12,384 bases of DNA from CANHVK01 sp044232905 (GTDB taxonomy: Bacteria > Bacteroidota > Bacteroidia > Flavobacteriales_D > Crocinitomicaceae): NCBI GenBank assembly GCA_044232905.1, contig JBIIKZ010000066.1, positions 1-12,384 of the forward strand, in the 5' to 3' direction. Positions 1 through 6,514 of the stretch are shown here, piece by piece; position 1 is the first letter of the stretch, and each line of letters starts with the position of its first letter. A program made the translations under genes and the position numbers. The notes under the pieces were generated by a model. That model saw only the letters and a program-made list of their open reading frames with translations, was not told where the DNA came from and searched no databases.

Positions 1-1242
1 TTTAAAAATTCAGATATTCCATTCAAAACATTAAGTCTATTATTCACGCTTAAATTTATTTTTGGATTAAGTATCTATTACGTTTATACCTACTATTATA
101 CAGACCGGAAAACAGCGGACATTTTTAAATATTTTGATGATGCAAAATATCTATACGAAAATGTATTTAAAATTTCACCGATCCAATTTTGGAAGATAAT
201 CTTTGGAATTCAAAATGAATCCACTGAGATACATAATTTATTAGTTAAAACGAATTATTGGTTCAAACCTTTTACAAGTAATATTTTTAACGATAATACA
301 ACCATCATTCGATTTAATGCAGTAATTTATCTTTTCTCTTTTGGTTGTTATCATGTACACACATTGGTATTATCAATGCTTTCATTTATAGGGCTAACTA
401 GTATTTTTAGAATATATAATGAAAAATTTAATACACGTAAAACAGAACTAATAATCGCCTGTTTTCTAATTCCTTCCTTATTGTTTTGGGGGTCAGGGGT
501 ATTAAAAGAAAGTATTTTATTATTTGGAATTGGCATATTTCTTTTTGCTTTAACACGACTAATTTATACAAAAAACAAAAGCATATACATTGGCATAATT
601 GTTCTAACAATAGGTCTATTGGCAATTACAAAAACCTATGTGCTAATTTTGTTGATTCCTAGTATATTTTCCTGGATTTTATCGTATTACACAAAAACGA
701 AAAAAGTGGGATTGGTATTTATCCTTGTTAATATTGGACTAATTTTAATTGCTTTCAACATAGGGAAAATTGATACTAGACTTGACTTTCTATCGGACTT
801 AAAATACAAACAGAAAGATTTTATAAATGTTGCTAATTACACAAAAGCAGGTAGTACGATTCATGTAAAAGCGCTTACCAATTCTTCTTGGTCATTTGTA
901 AAAACGATGCCAGAAGCATTTATTAATGGATTACTTCGTCCCACAATTTTTGAAATAAAAAACGTGTTTTTTGCGTTTTCAGCATTTGAGAATCTCAGTA
1001 TTTTAGTACTTATTCTTCTTGTGTTTCTATTTTTTAGAAAGCCGACGCGCGCGCAACTTCCATATATCTATTTTGGCATATACTTTAGTGTCTTACTATC
1101 GATACTTATCGGTTGGACTGTGCCTGTACTTGGAGCAATTGTAAGATATAAAATCCCCTGTTTACCATTTGCATTCAGTTCCTTATTACTTTGCATAGAC
1201 TTTCACAAAATAAAAAATTATCTTAAAAAACAGATACAATGA
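1..1242 (+). CDS. Polytopic membrane protein of unknown function, 5'-truncated by window edge
   Basis: The reading frame is open from base 1 to the TGA at 1240-1242, giving 413 visible residues; the true start lies upstream of the window. A TTG at 364 could be mistaken for a start, but the frame continues upstream with the same membrane-protein character, so I do not use it. The protein is strongly hydrophobic, with about eight to ten membrane segments (for example near residues 10-33, 103-135, 150-162, 168-185 and 195-215). They are separated by a polar loop at about 35-100 that contains an acidic pair, FDDAKY. A motif FWGSGVLKES sits at residues 162-171. Similar 'FWxSGxxKE' stretches occur, as far as I recall, in uncharacterised Bacteroidota membrane proteins and polysaccharide-polymerase-like proteins, so a role in surface glycan synthesis is possible but is only inference. 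The stop overlaps the next gene's start (ATGA), suggesting one transcript and coupled translation. Confidence 0.85.
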   Translation, partial: FKNSDIPFKTLSLLFTLKFIFGLSIYYVYTYYYTDRKTADIFKYFDDAKYLYENVFKISPIQFWKIIFGIQNESTEIHNLLVKTNYWFKPFTSNIFNDNTTIIRFNAVIYLFSFGCYHVHTLVLSMLSFIGLTSIFRIYNEKFNTRKTELIIACFLIPSLLFWGSGVLKESILLFGIGIFLFALTRLIYTKNKSIYIGIIVLTIGLLAITKTYVLILLIPSIFSWILSYYTKTKKVGLVFILVNIGLILIAFNIGKIDTRLDFLSDLKYKQKDFINVANYTKAGSTIHVKALTNSSWSFVKTMPEAFINGLLRPTIFEIKNVFFAFSAFENLSILVLILLVFLFFRKPTRAQLPYIYFGIYFSVLLSILIGWTVPVLGAIVRYKIPCLPFAFSSLLLCIDFHKIKNYLKKQIQ

Positions 1243-2279
1243 GACTAACAAACATGAATTATTTAATCCTTTGCCTATGCGTACTTATAACTAGTTGTAT
1301 GAAAGGTAAAAAAGTAGACCAATTGTTTCACAATGCATCGATTATTTGTTTAGATGATAATAACACTACAGGCGAAGCGATGGCAATAAAGAATGGAAAA
1401 ATTGTTGAAATTGGCCCTGAGCGCCAAATATTGAACAAGTATCGATCCGAAGAAACAATTGACGTTGAAGGAAGAGAAATAGCACCTACTTTTTCGGATT
1501 GCAATATACATTTGGATTCAACAGTGAAATTAAATACAACCATACTAGAAGAATTTGAAAAACAAGAACTAGAACAAGGAATAATAGAAGTTTTTGTTCA
1601 TAGCATAAGCTATAAACAACTCGTTGAACTTGTCAAATTCTCTGCTAAAATGCAGGTATTATGGCACATTTATTTAACCCCCTCAAAAGAGAATATTCAG
1701 TATGTAAGGGGCCTAAAAAAAATAAAAAATAAAAATCTTACGATAGCAGGATTCACGCTTTCGAACGCGGAAGAATCAACTATTTCAGAAGCGTGTTCAA
1801 TTGCTAAAAACAAGTTCTTACAAATTGGTCTTGACTTCAAAAATGGGCAAAAAAACATACCAACAATTATACAATCACTTCAAAGCCATAAACAAGATCA
1901 TCGATGGTTTGTATTCAATATCGATGAAAATCAAACTAATGCATTAAAATTGTTAGAAGAAAATAATTTTTTTTTATGTTTTAACGAAACAAATAGAGCT
2001 ACACTTTCGATTTATACATTTGGTTCAGGCAGTACAAAGCATGGCTTATTAGAAAGACTAAAAAAATATAGCCATTTAAATGGATTAGAATTATTAACAA
2101 CCCTAAAATCAATTACAAATTGGGCGCAATATCTATCCTATTCGGAATTAAAAAATGGAACACTTGAAAAAGGTAAAAATGCAAATTTTACAATTTTAGA
2201 AACTCCTATTAATAATAGCCGCCCAATTTACGCAAACACAACTTTTTTGAACGGGAAAAAAATATATAGCATAGAATAA
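1239..2279 (+). CDS. Lipoprotein related to YtcJ-type amidohydrolases, shortened and probably catalytically inactive
   Basis: The 346-residue product begins with a lipoprotein signal (hydrophobic core at residues 7-18, lipobox ITSC with Cys20), so it is expected to be membrane-anchored. Residues 27-85 read like the N-terminal composite domain of amidohydrolase family 3 (NASIICLDD, AMAIKNGKIVEIG, then IAPTFSD). Residues 286-342 match the family's closing segment (a LKSITNWAQYLS / GTLEKGKNANFTILE pattern, ending in LNGKKIY). The barrel between them is short: the whole protein is about 200 residues smaller than usual YtcJ-like enzymes. The metal-binding HxH expected after 'DS/DA' appears as N89-I-H91. 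The usual 'GSD' near the barrel end appears as GSG (262-264), so the catalytic Asp also seems lost. ATG at 1239 overlaps the upstream stop; an ATG at 1254 would give a cleaner 15-residue signal peptide. The fold is fairly sure; the function is unknown and enzymatic activity is doubtful. Confidence 0.8.
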   Translation: MRLTNMNYLILCLCVLITSCMKGKKVDQLFHNASIICLDDNNTTGEAMAIKNGKIVEIGPERQILNKYRSEETIDVEGREIAPTFSDCNIHLDSTVKLNTTILEEFEKQELEQGIIEVFVHSISYKQLVELVKFSAKMQVLWHIYLTPSKENIQYVRGLKKIKNKNLTIAGFTLSNAEESTISEACSIAKNKFLQIGLDFKNGQKNIPTIIQSLQSHKQDHRWFVFNIDENQTNALKLLEENNFFLCFNETNRATLSIYTFGSGSTKHGLLERLKKYSHLNGLELLTTLKSITNWAQYLSYSELKNGTLEKGKNANFTILETPINNSRPIYANTTFLNGKKIYSIE

Positions 2280-2306
2280 CAAGCTATTATAAATAAAATA
2301 ATTATA

Positions 2307-2314
2307 TTTATTTG
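2307..2314 (+). promoter_or_regulatory. Weak candidate -7 element before the acyl-CoA synthetase gene
   Basis: TTTATTTG matches 7 of 8 positions of the Bacteroidota -7 consensus TAnnTTTG and lies 18 bp before the ATG at 2333, in a 53 bp gap that separates this gene from the upstream pair. I see no convincing -33 TTG at 19-21 bp spacing, so this is only a candidate. Confidence 0.22.
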
Positions 2315-2332
2315 AACCGTTAAATTAAAGCT

Positions 2333-4090
2333 ATGAAACGACTATTCGACATTCCTTACCATCAATTAAACAAGTTTCCGAAATCAGATATGTTTTCGAC
2401 AAAAACTAATGGTATTTGGAATCCTATTTCTACAAAGGAATTTATGGAACTTGTTAGTAAAACAGCAAAAGGGTTAGTGGCTTTTGGGATAAAACCCGGG
2501 GATAAAATTGGGATAATTTCAACAAATCGCTATGAATGGGATGCTTTTGATATAGCCGTATTACAAATTGGCGCCATTGTTGTTCCAATCTATCCAAATA
2601 TTTCTTCGGAAGATTATAAATATATTTTTAATGATTCTAAAATCAATTTGTGTGTTGTTGGTGATACAACACTTTTCAATAAGATAAACCAATTAAAATC
2701 TGAATTACCAGCATTAGAACATTTATTTAGTTTTACAAAAGAAGATGCGATTCCGCATTGGACTGAATTACATGTAAATGAATCAACTATTAGCGATACT
2801 ATTATCGAAGAAAGGAAAGCTGGAATTCAAAATTCTGATTTAGCAACCATCATTTATACTTCAGGAACAACAGGAAATCCAAAAGGAGTAATGTTGTCCC
2901 ATAACAATATATTATCGAATGTTATCGCATGTATTGACCGTATGCCTTGTGACGAAAACTCGCGTGTATTGACCTTTCTACCTGTATGTCATGTGTATGA
3001 ACGCATGTTGCACTATTTATATATCTACATGGGTTGTTCCATCTACTTCGCTGAATCCATGGATACAATAGGAGAAAATATTAAAGAAGTAAAACCTCAC
3101 ATGTTTACTGCTGTTCCTAGATTAATTGAAAAGGTATATGATAAAATAATTTCAAAAGGCGAAGAATTAACCGGGATAAAAAGAAAATTATTTTTTTGGG
3201 CAGTAAAAATAGGCGATCAATACGATGTAGTAAATCGATCTTTTTGGTATAACATCAAACTTACAGTTGCACGAAAATTGATTTTTTCTAAATGGCAAGA
3301 AGCATTAGGTGGAAATACACGTGCAATCGTTTCCGGTAGTGCAGCATTACAACCAAAATTAGCTAGAATGTTTTTAGCTGCAAATATCACTATTCTAGAA
3401 GGATATGGATTAACAGAGACATCTCCCGTAATATCTGTTAATTGTATAAAAAATGGCATTCGAATCGGCACGGTTGGAACTTTGATACATGATGTTCAAG
3501 TGAAAATTGCAGAAGATGGAGAAATATTAGTAAAAGGACCAAATGTAATGATGGGTTACTACAATTTACCAGAAAAAACAGCAGAAGATATTGACAAAGA
3601 AGGTTGGTTTCACACAGGGGATATCGGTACTTTTGTTGAAGAGAAATTTTTAAAAATAACAGACCGTAAAAAAGAAATTTTTAAAACTTCAGGTGGAAAA
3701 TATATTATTCCACAGGCAATGGAAAATAAATTCAAAGAGTCTCGTTTTATTGAACAAATAATGGTTGTAGGAGAAGGAGAAAAATTTCCTGGTGCACTTA
3801 TTATTCCAAACTTTAACTACATAAAAGAATGGGCTAATAATAAGAAAATTCAGTTAAAAGACAACTCGAATACCGGCTTAATAAACAATCAAGAAATTCA
3901 AGCACGAATTCAAGTAGAGGTAGATACGTTTAATCAACATTATGGTGGATATGAACAAATTAAAAGATACACATTAATAGACCACGAATTTTCAGTAGAA
4001 CAAGGAGAATTGACACCTACTTTAAAATTAAAACGAAAAATAATACTTGCGAAATACGCAAAAGAAGTTGAACAAATTTATACCTATTAA
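2333..4090 (+). CDS. Long-chain fatty acyl-CoA synthetase (AMP-forming, FadD15-like)
   Basis: A 585-residue, full-length member of the ANL (acyl/aryl-CoA synthetase) superfamily. It would activate long-chain fatty acids with ATP and CoA through an acyl-adenylate, feeding lipid synthesis or beta-oxidation from the cytoplasm or the inner-membrane face. The motifs are in order: the phosphate-binding loop YTSGTTGNPKG (175-185), FLPVCHVYER (215-224), the adenine/acyl-site motif YGLTETSP (358-365), GWFHTGD (424-430) with the ribose-binding Asp, the hinge TDRKKEIFKTSGGK (443-456), and a C-terminal TPTLKLKR (561-568) that carries the conserved lysine region. None of these is damaged. There is no signal peptide. 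The chain-length preference cannot be read from sequence; the arrangement (a VSGSAALQP region at 333-341, YGLTETSP) fits the bacterial long-chain class rather than acetyl-CoA synthetase. It lies 2 nt before rsmG, so the two are probably cotranscribed. Confidence 0.96.
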   Translation: MKRLFDIPYHQLNKFPKSDMFSTKTNGIWNPISTKEFMELVSKTAKGLVAFGIKPGDKIGIISTNRYEWDAFDIAVLQIGAIVVPIYPNISSEDYKYIFNDSKINLCVVGDTTLFNKINQLKSELPALEHLFSFTKEDAIPHWTELHVNESTISDTIIEERKAGIQNSDLATIIYTSGTTGNPKGVMLSHNNILSNVIACIDRMPCDENSRVLTFLPVCHVYERMLHYLYIYMGCSIYFAESMDTIGENIKEVKPHMFTAVPRLIEKVYDKIISKGEELTGIKRKLFFWAVKIGDQYDVVNRSFWYNIKLTVARKLIFSKWQEALGGNTRAIVSGSAALQPKLARMFLAANITILEGYGLTETSPVISVNCIKNGIRIGTVGTLIHDVQVKIAEDGEILVKGPNVMMGYYNLPEKTAEDIDKEGWFHTGDIGTFVEEKFLKITDRKKEIFKTSGGKYIIPQAMENKFKESRFIEQIMVVGEGEKFPGALIIPNFNYIKEWANNKKIQLKDNSNTGLINNQEIQARIQVEVDTFNQHYGGYEQIKRYTLIDHEFSVEQGELTPTLKLKRKIILAKYAKEVEQIYTY

Positions 4091-4092
4091 AA

Positions 4093-4728
4093 ATGAATGG
4101 AGTTGAACTTATTTTCAAACATTTTCCTGAACTTTCTGAAAAACAAAAAAATCAATTTTCTAAATTAGCTGAACTATACAATTTTTGGAATGAACAAATA
4201 AATGTAATTTCAAGAAAAGATATGGATCAATTCTACGAAAGACATGTACTTCATTCACTTGCCATAGCTAAAGTACAATCTTTTAAAGATGGTTCTCGTA
4301 TTTTAGATATTGGAACAGGTGGAGGTTTTCCTGGGGTACCACTAGCAATTTTATTTCCAGCATGTAATTTTATTTTAGTAGATTCTATCGGGAAAAAAAT
4401 TAAAGTAGTTAATGAAGTTTGTGAAGCGCTTGAAATTAAAAATGTAACTACCTACCACTCCAGAGCCGAAGAAATAAAAGAACAATTTGATTTTATAGTA
4501 AGTAGAGCTGTTACCGCTATGCCAGAATTCTTAAAATGGGTAAAGGGGAAATTTTTAAGCGAAAATAAAAATAAACTTAGAAACGGTATTTTATACCTTA
4601 AAGGTGGTGATTTAACAGAAGAAATGAAGCCAATCAGACAAAAACCAAAGTATAACAATATTACAAAGTTCTTTGATTATGAATTTTTCGAAACCAAAAA
4701 GGTAGTTTATTTAGACATGAATAAGTAA
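4093..4728 (+). CDS. rsmG: 16S rRNA (guanine527-N7)-methyltransferase
   Basis: The 211-residue protein has the full RsmG (GidB) pattern. RsmG uses S-adenosylmethionine to methylate N7 of G527 in the 530 loop of 16S rRNA, on the 30S subunit in the cytoplasm. Visible motifs are an N-terminal helical part with NVISRKD (37-43) and ERHVLHSL (49-56), the SAM-binding glycine loop ILDIGTGGGFPGVPLA (70-85), the acidic strand end ILVDS (94-98), SRAEEI (123-128), FIVSRAV (134-140), and a late LYLKGGD (167-173). Length is typical of the family. The start is ATG, 2 nt after the acyl-CoA synthetase stop, so expression probably depends on the upstream transcript. It is not next to mnmG (gidA) as in many genomes. 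In other bacteria loss of this enzyme gives low-level streptomycin resistance. Confidence 0.97.
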   Translation: MNGVELIFKHFPELSEKQKNQFSKLAELYNFWNEQINVISRKDMDQFYERHVLHSLAIAKVQSFKDGSRILDIGTGGGFPGVPLAILFPACNFILVDSIGKKIKVVNEVCEALEIKNVTTYHSRAEEIKEQFDFIVSRAVTAMPEFLKWVKGKFLSENKNKLRNGILYLKGGDLTEEMKPIRQKPKYNNITKFFDYEFFETKKVVYLDMNK

Positions 4729-4730
4729 AA

Positions 4731-4760
4731 AATATCTTTTAAAGCTTATACTTTTTAAAG
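4731..4760 (-). terminator. AT-rich hairpin between convergent genes, candidate terminator
   Basis: An imperfect hairpin pairs CTTTTAAAG (4736-4744) with CTTTTTAAAG (4751-4760) around a 6 nt loop, with one mismatch and one bulge. Read on the minus strand it is followed by a run of T (complement of the A run at 4727-4732), as expected for termination of the minus-strand gene. It overlaps that gene's last codons and has no GC-rich stem, so support is weak. It could also slow transcription leaving rsmG. Confidence 0.3.
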
Positions 4761-5275
4761 AATACATCCCAATCCCAAATAAAGTTACTCATAACTTCAT
4801 CCATCCGCTTTAGAAACAATGGATTTGGTGCCTGCATACGCTTAAAATAATCATCCTGAAAATCATTCAGATTATATTTATGGAAAATTGCTTTTGACAT
4901 GCCGTAAAGCATGTTTTTAGAAGGATGATTTACCCTAGAAATAAAATTTTTATAATCTTTAATCAAATTTTCGAAACTCGTTTCATCCATTGAAAAAATG
5001 GTAGCAAATTTTTGGTAAATTAGTTTCTCTACTCGAAAAGCTTGATCAGAATCAAAGCTCGATTCAAGTGTAACTAAATTACCAACAATTATGATTAACG
5101 TAAATTCAGAATTGGATTCAGAAGTTATATTTGGTGTAGATTCAAAAGCAGGATCTTCATTAATTAATAAAGCAACATCTTTAAATCCGTTATCAATTAC
5201 TTCCAACAAACCATTAACAAAAATATTTGCTAATTGATTGTCTGTTAATTTACGTTTTAAAAATGAGCGTATCAT
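4739..5275 (-). CDS. Conserved-looking protein of unknown function (178 aa)
   Basis: I do not recognise this protein. It has no signal peptide, no lipobox and no clear membrane span; one hydrophobic strand-like stretch, FTLIIIVGNLVTL (residues 58-70), could be a buried beta strand. The N-terminal 35 residues are basic and then helical (FLKRKLTDNQLANIFVNGLLEVID). The C-terminal half looks mostly helical and ends in an aromatic-rich segment (FIWDWDVFFKKYK, 165-177). The pattern suggests a cytoplasmic alpha/beta protein. The ATG at 5275 has an AAGGG directly in front but no spaced Shine-Dalgarno. A good -7 octamer lies 33 bp upstream of the start, supporting real expression. The gene converges on rsmG with a 10 nt gap and is divergent from the PorP-like gene. 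Composition matches its neighbours, with no sign of transfer. Function is left open. Confidence 0.8.
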   Translation of the reverse strand: MIRSFLKRKLTDNQLANIFVNGLLEVIDNGFKDVALLINEDPAFESTPNITSESNSEFTLIIIVGNLVTLESSFDSDQAFRVEKLIYQKFATIFSMDETSFENLIKDYKNFISRVNHPSKNMLYGMSKAIFHKYNLNDFQDDYFKRMQAPNPLFLKRMDEVMSNFIWDWDVFFKKYKL

Positions 5276-5307
5276 CCCTTAATAATCTAGTTAAAAACTA
5301 ATAAACA

Positions 5308-5315
5308 CAAAATTA
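5308..5315 (-). promoter_or_regulatory. Bacteroidota-type -7 element for the minus-strand 178-aa gene
   Basis: On the minus strand this reads TAATTTTG, a full match to the TAnnTTTG consensus of the Bacteroidota primary sigma factor. It lies 32 bp before the ATG at 5275, implying a short leader of roughly 25 nt. The -33 side is poor (TTCG or TTTA at about 5332-5340 on the minus strand instead of TTTG). Confidence 0.5.
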
Positions 5316-5432
5316 CATTAAAAAAAGGGACTAAACGAATTCATAAAAACCGATTAATCAACAAGTTATTAACACATTTAAGGGACTGACAATCAGAAAT
5401 TTAAAAAATACTTGCTATGCAAAAAACAAGTC

Positions 5433-5463
5433 TACAATTTAATACAAAAAGCTAAAAATTGTA
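5433..5463. repeat. Inverted repeat TACAATTT / AAATTGTA
   Basis: Perfect 8 bp arms at 5433-5440 and 5456-5463 are separated by 15 bp, ending about 53 bp before the GTG of the PorP-like gene. The position would suit an operator or a leader structure, but the arms are AT-rich and could arise by chance. There is no T tract to make it a terminator. Confidence 0.35.
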
Positions 5464-5491
5464 TGAATATTATTAAATAAACAAAAAAAAG

Positions 5492-5499
5492 TATCTTTA
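5492..5499 (+). promoter_or_regulatory. Candidate -7 element for the PorP-like operon
   Basis: TATCTTTA matches TAnnTTTG at 7 of 8 positions and ends 16 bp before the GTG at 5516, giving a very short leader. No TTG is found at the ideal 19-21 bp spacing upstream; the nearest (5459-5461) is 30 bp away. Considered plausible because nothing better lies in front of this operon. Confidence 0.35.
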
Positions 5500-5515
5500 A
5501 AGTAGAATTAAATCC

Positions 5516-6514
5516 GTGAAACTAAAAATTTACATATCAATCTTTTTAATTATCCCTTTAACTGGTTATACACAAGATATACATTGGTCACATACAAACG
5601 AAAATGCACTTTATCAAAACCCAGCAAATAGTGGGTTTATATCCGAAGATTATAGAATAACTTTAACTACTAGAGATCAGTGGAGAAGTGTTACAAAACC
5701 ATTTCAAACACAAGCATTTACTTTTGACATGGTAAACAAATTCAATCGTAAATTAGGATATGGCGGAAGTATATTACACGATGTTACGGGCGATGGTATA
5801 TTTAGAACGATTGAAGGACGAATAAATGTTGCGTATACTTTTCTTGAAGCTAAAAATCAAAAATATAAACTTAGAATTGGTCTAGATATAGGCTGGAAAA
5901 ACAATCAAATGAACTTTTCCAACTACATGTTTGATAATCAATTTGATGGATTTATTTATTCTAGCTATATTCCAAGTAATGAAAAATATACTACACAACA
6001 AAAATCAAATTTAAATGTAGGAACTGGTCTACTTTTCAATAACGAAATTTCCGATAAATTTTCATTTATAATTGGAACTGCTATATTCAATATTAATAAA
6101 CCAAATCAAGGCTTTTACAATGTAAATGTACCTCGATATAGAAGATTTAATAATTACATTCAAGGGATATGGTCGATAAACAATAAAATGAAAATTTATC
6201 CTACGATCAATTTCACAAAACAAAATTCGTATTCGGAAATAATTATTGGCGCTAAATGCACTATAAATTTATCGAATACAAAAAAGAAAAATGAACTCTT
6301 ATTTGGAATTTATTCCCGCAACAAAGACGCTTTATTAACGCAAATAGGTTTGAAAATAAATAGATTAACAACATCTATTAATTACGATGTGAATACTTCT
6401 AAATTAGTAAAGGCAAGTAATGGAAGAGGTGCCTTAGAGATTAATGTCCAATACCTTTGGTCGCGAAAACCAGAAAATAACTTAATGCATAAAAAATGTT
6501 TAGATTATTTATAA
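5516..6514 (+). CDS. PorP/SprF-family outer-membrane protein (type IX secretion/gliding associated)
   Basis: A 332-residue protein with an N-terminal signal peptide (hydrophobic core about residues 5-16, likely cleaved near GYTQ-D at 20-21). The family signature follows: ALYQNPANSGF (31-41), a YRITLTTRDQWRSVTKPFQT stretch (46-65), and GYGGSILHDVTGDG (81-94). The rest is alternating, aromatic-rich strand sequence ending in ALEINVQYLW, typical of an outer-membrane beta barrel. In Flavobacterium johnsoniae SprF is needed for secretion of the giant adhesin SprB, and Porphyromonas PorP is a T9SS component; members usually pair with a particular type B cargo protein. No such cargo gene is next to this one. 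The start is GTG, since an in-frame stop lies at 5498 and no ATG lies between. The 3' end overlaps the next gene by 19 nt, so both are surely one operon. Confidence 0.93.
   Translation: MKLKIYISIFLIIPLTGYTQDIHWSHTNENALYQNPANSGFISEDYRITLTTRDQWRSVTKPFQTQAFTFDMVNKFNRKLGYGGSILHDVTGDGIFRTIEGRINVAYTFLEAKNQKYKLRIGLDIGWKNNQMNFSNYMFDNQFDGFIYSSYIPSNEKYTTQQKSNLNVGTGLLFNNEISDKFSFIIGTAIFNINKPNQGFYNVNVPRYRRFNNYIQGIWSINNKMKIYPTINFTKQNSYSEIIIGAKCTINLSNTKKKNELLFGIYSRNKDALLTQIGLKINRLTTSINYDVNTSKLVKASNGRGALEINVQYLWSRKPENNLMHKKCLDYL

Larger units (their letters stand above)
5276..5515. other. Divergent intergenic region, 240 bp, AT-rich
   Basis: No open frame or RNA gene is visible. The region separates the minus-strand 178-aa gene from the plus-strand PorP-like gene and must contain both promoters. 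It also holds a direct repeat AAGGGACT (5325-5332 and 5380-5387), a single weak DnaA-box-like 9-mer TTATTAACA (5367-5375; 7 of 9 match to TTATCCACA), and an 8 bp inverted repeat (5433-5440 / 5456-5463). Confidence 0.7.

Noticed and set aside
364..366. TTG as the start of the first gene
   Set aside because: The same frame is open and membrane-protein-like back to base 1, so this is an internal leucine codon.
351..536. Minus-strand open frame of 61 codons
   Set aside because: It lies wholly inside the polytopic membrane protein gene, has no family resemblance, and is explained by the AT-rich coding strand.
1041..1056. CGCGCGC-type run in an AT-rich gene
   Set aside because: It encodes part of an ordinary frame (PTRAQLP) and is too short to mean anything on its own.
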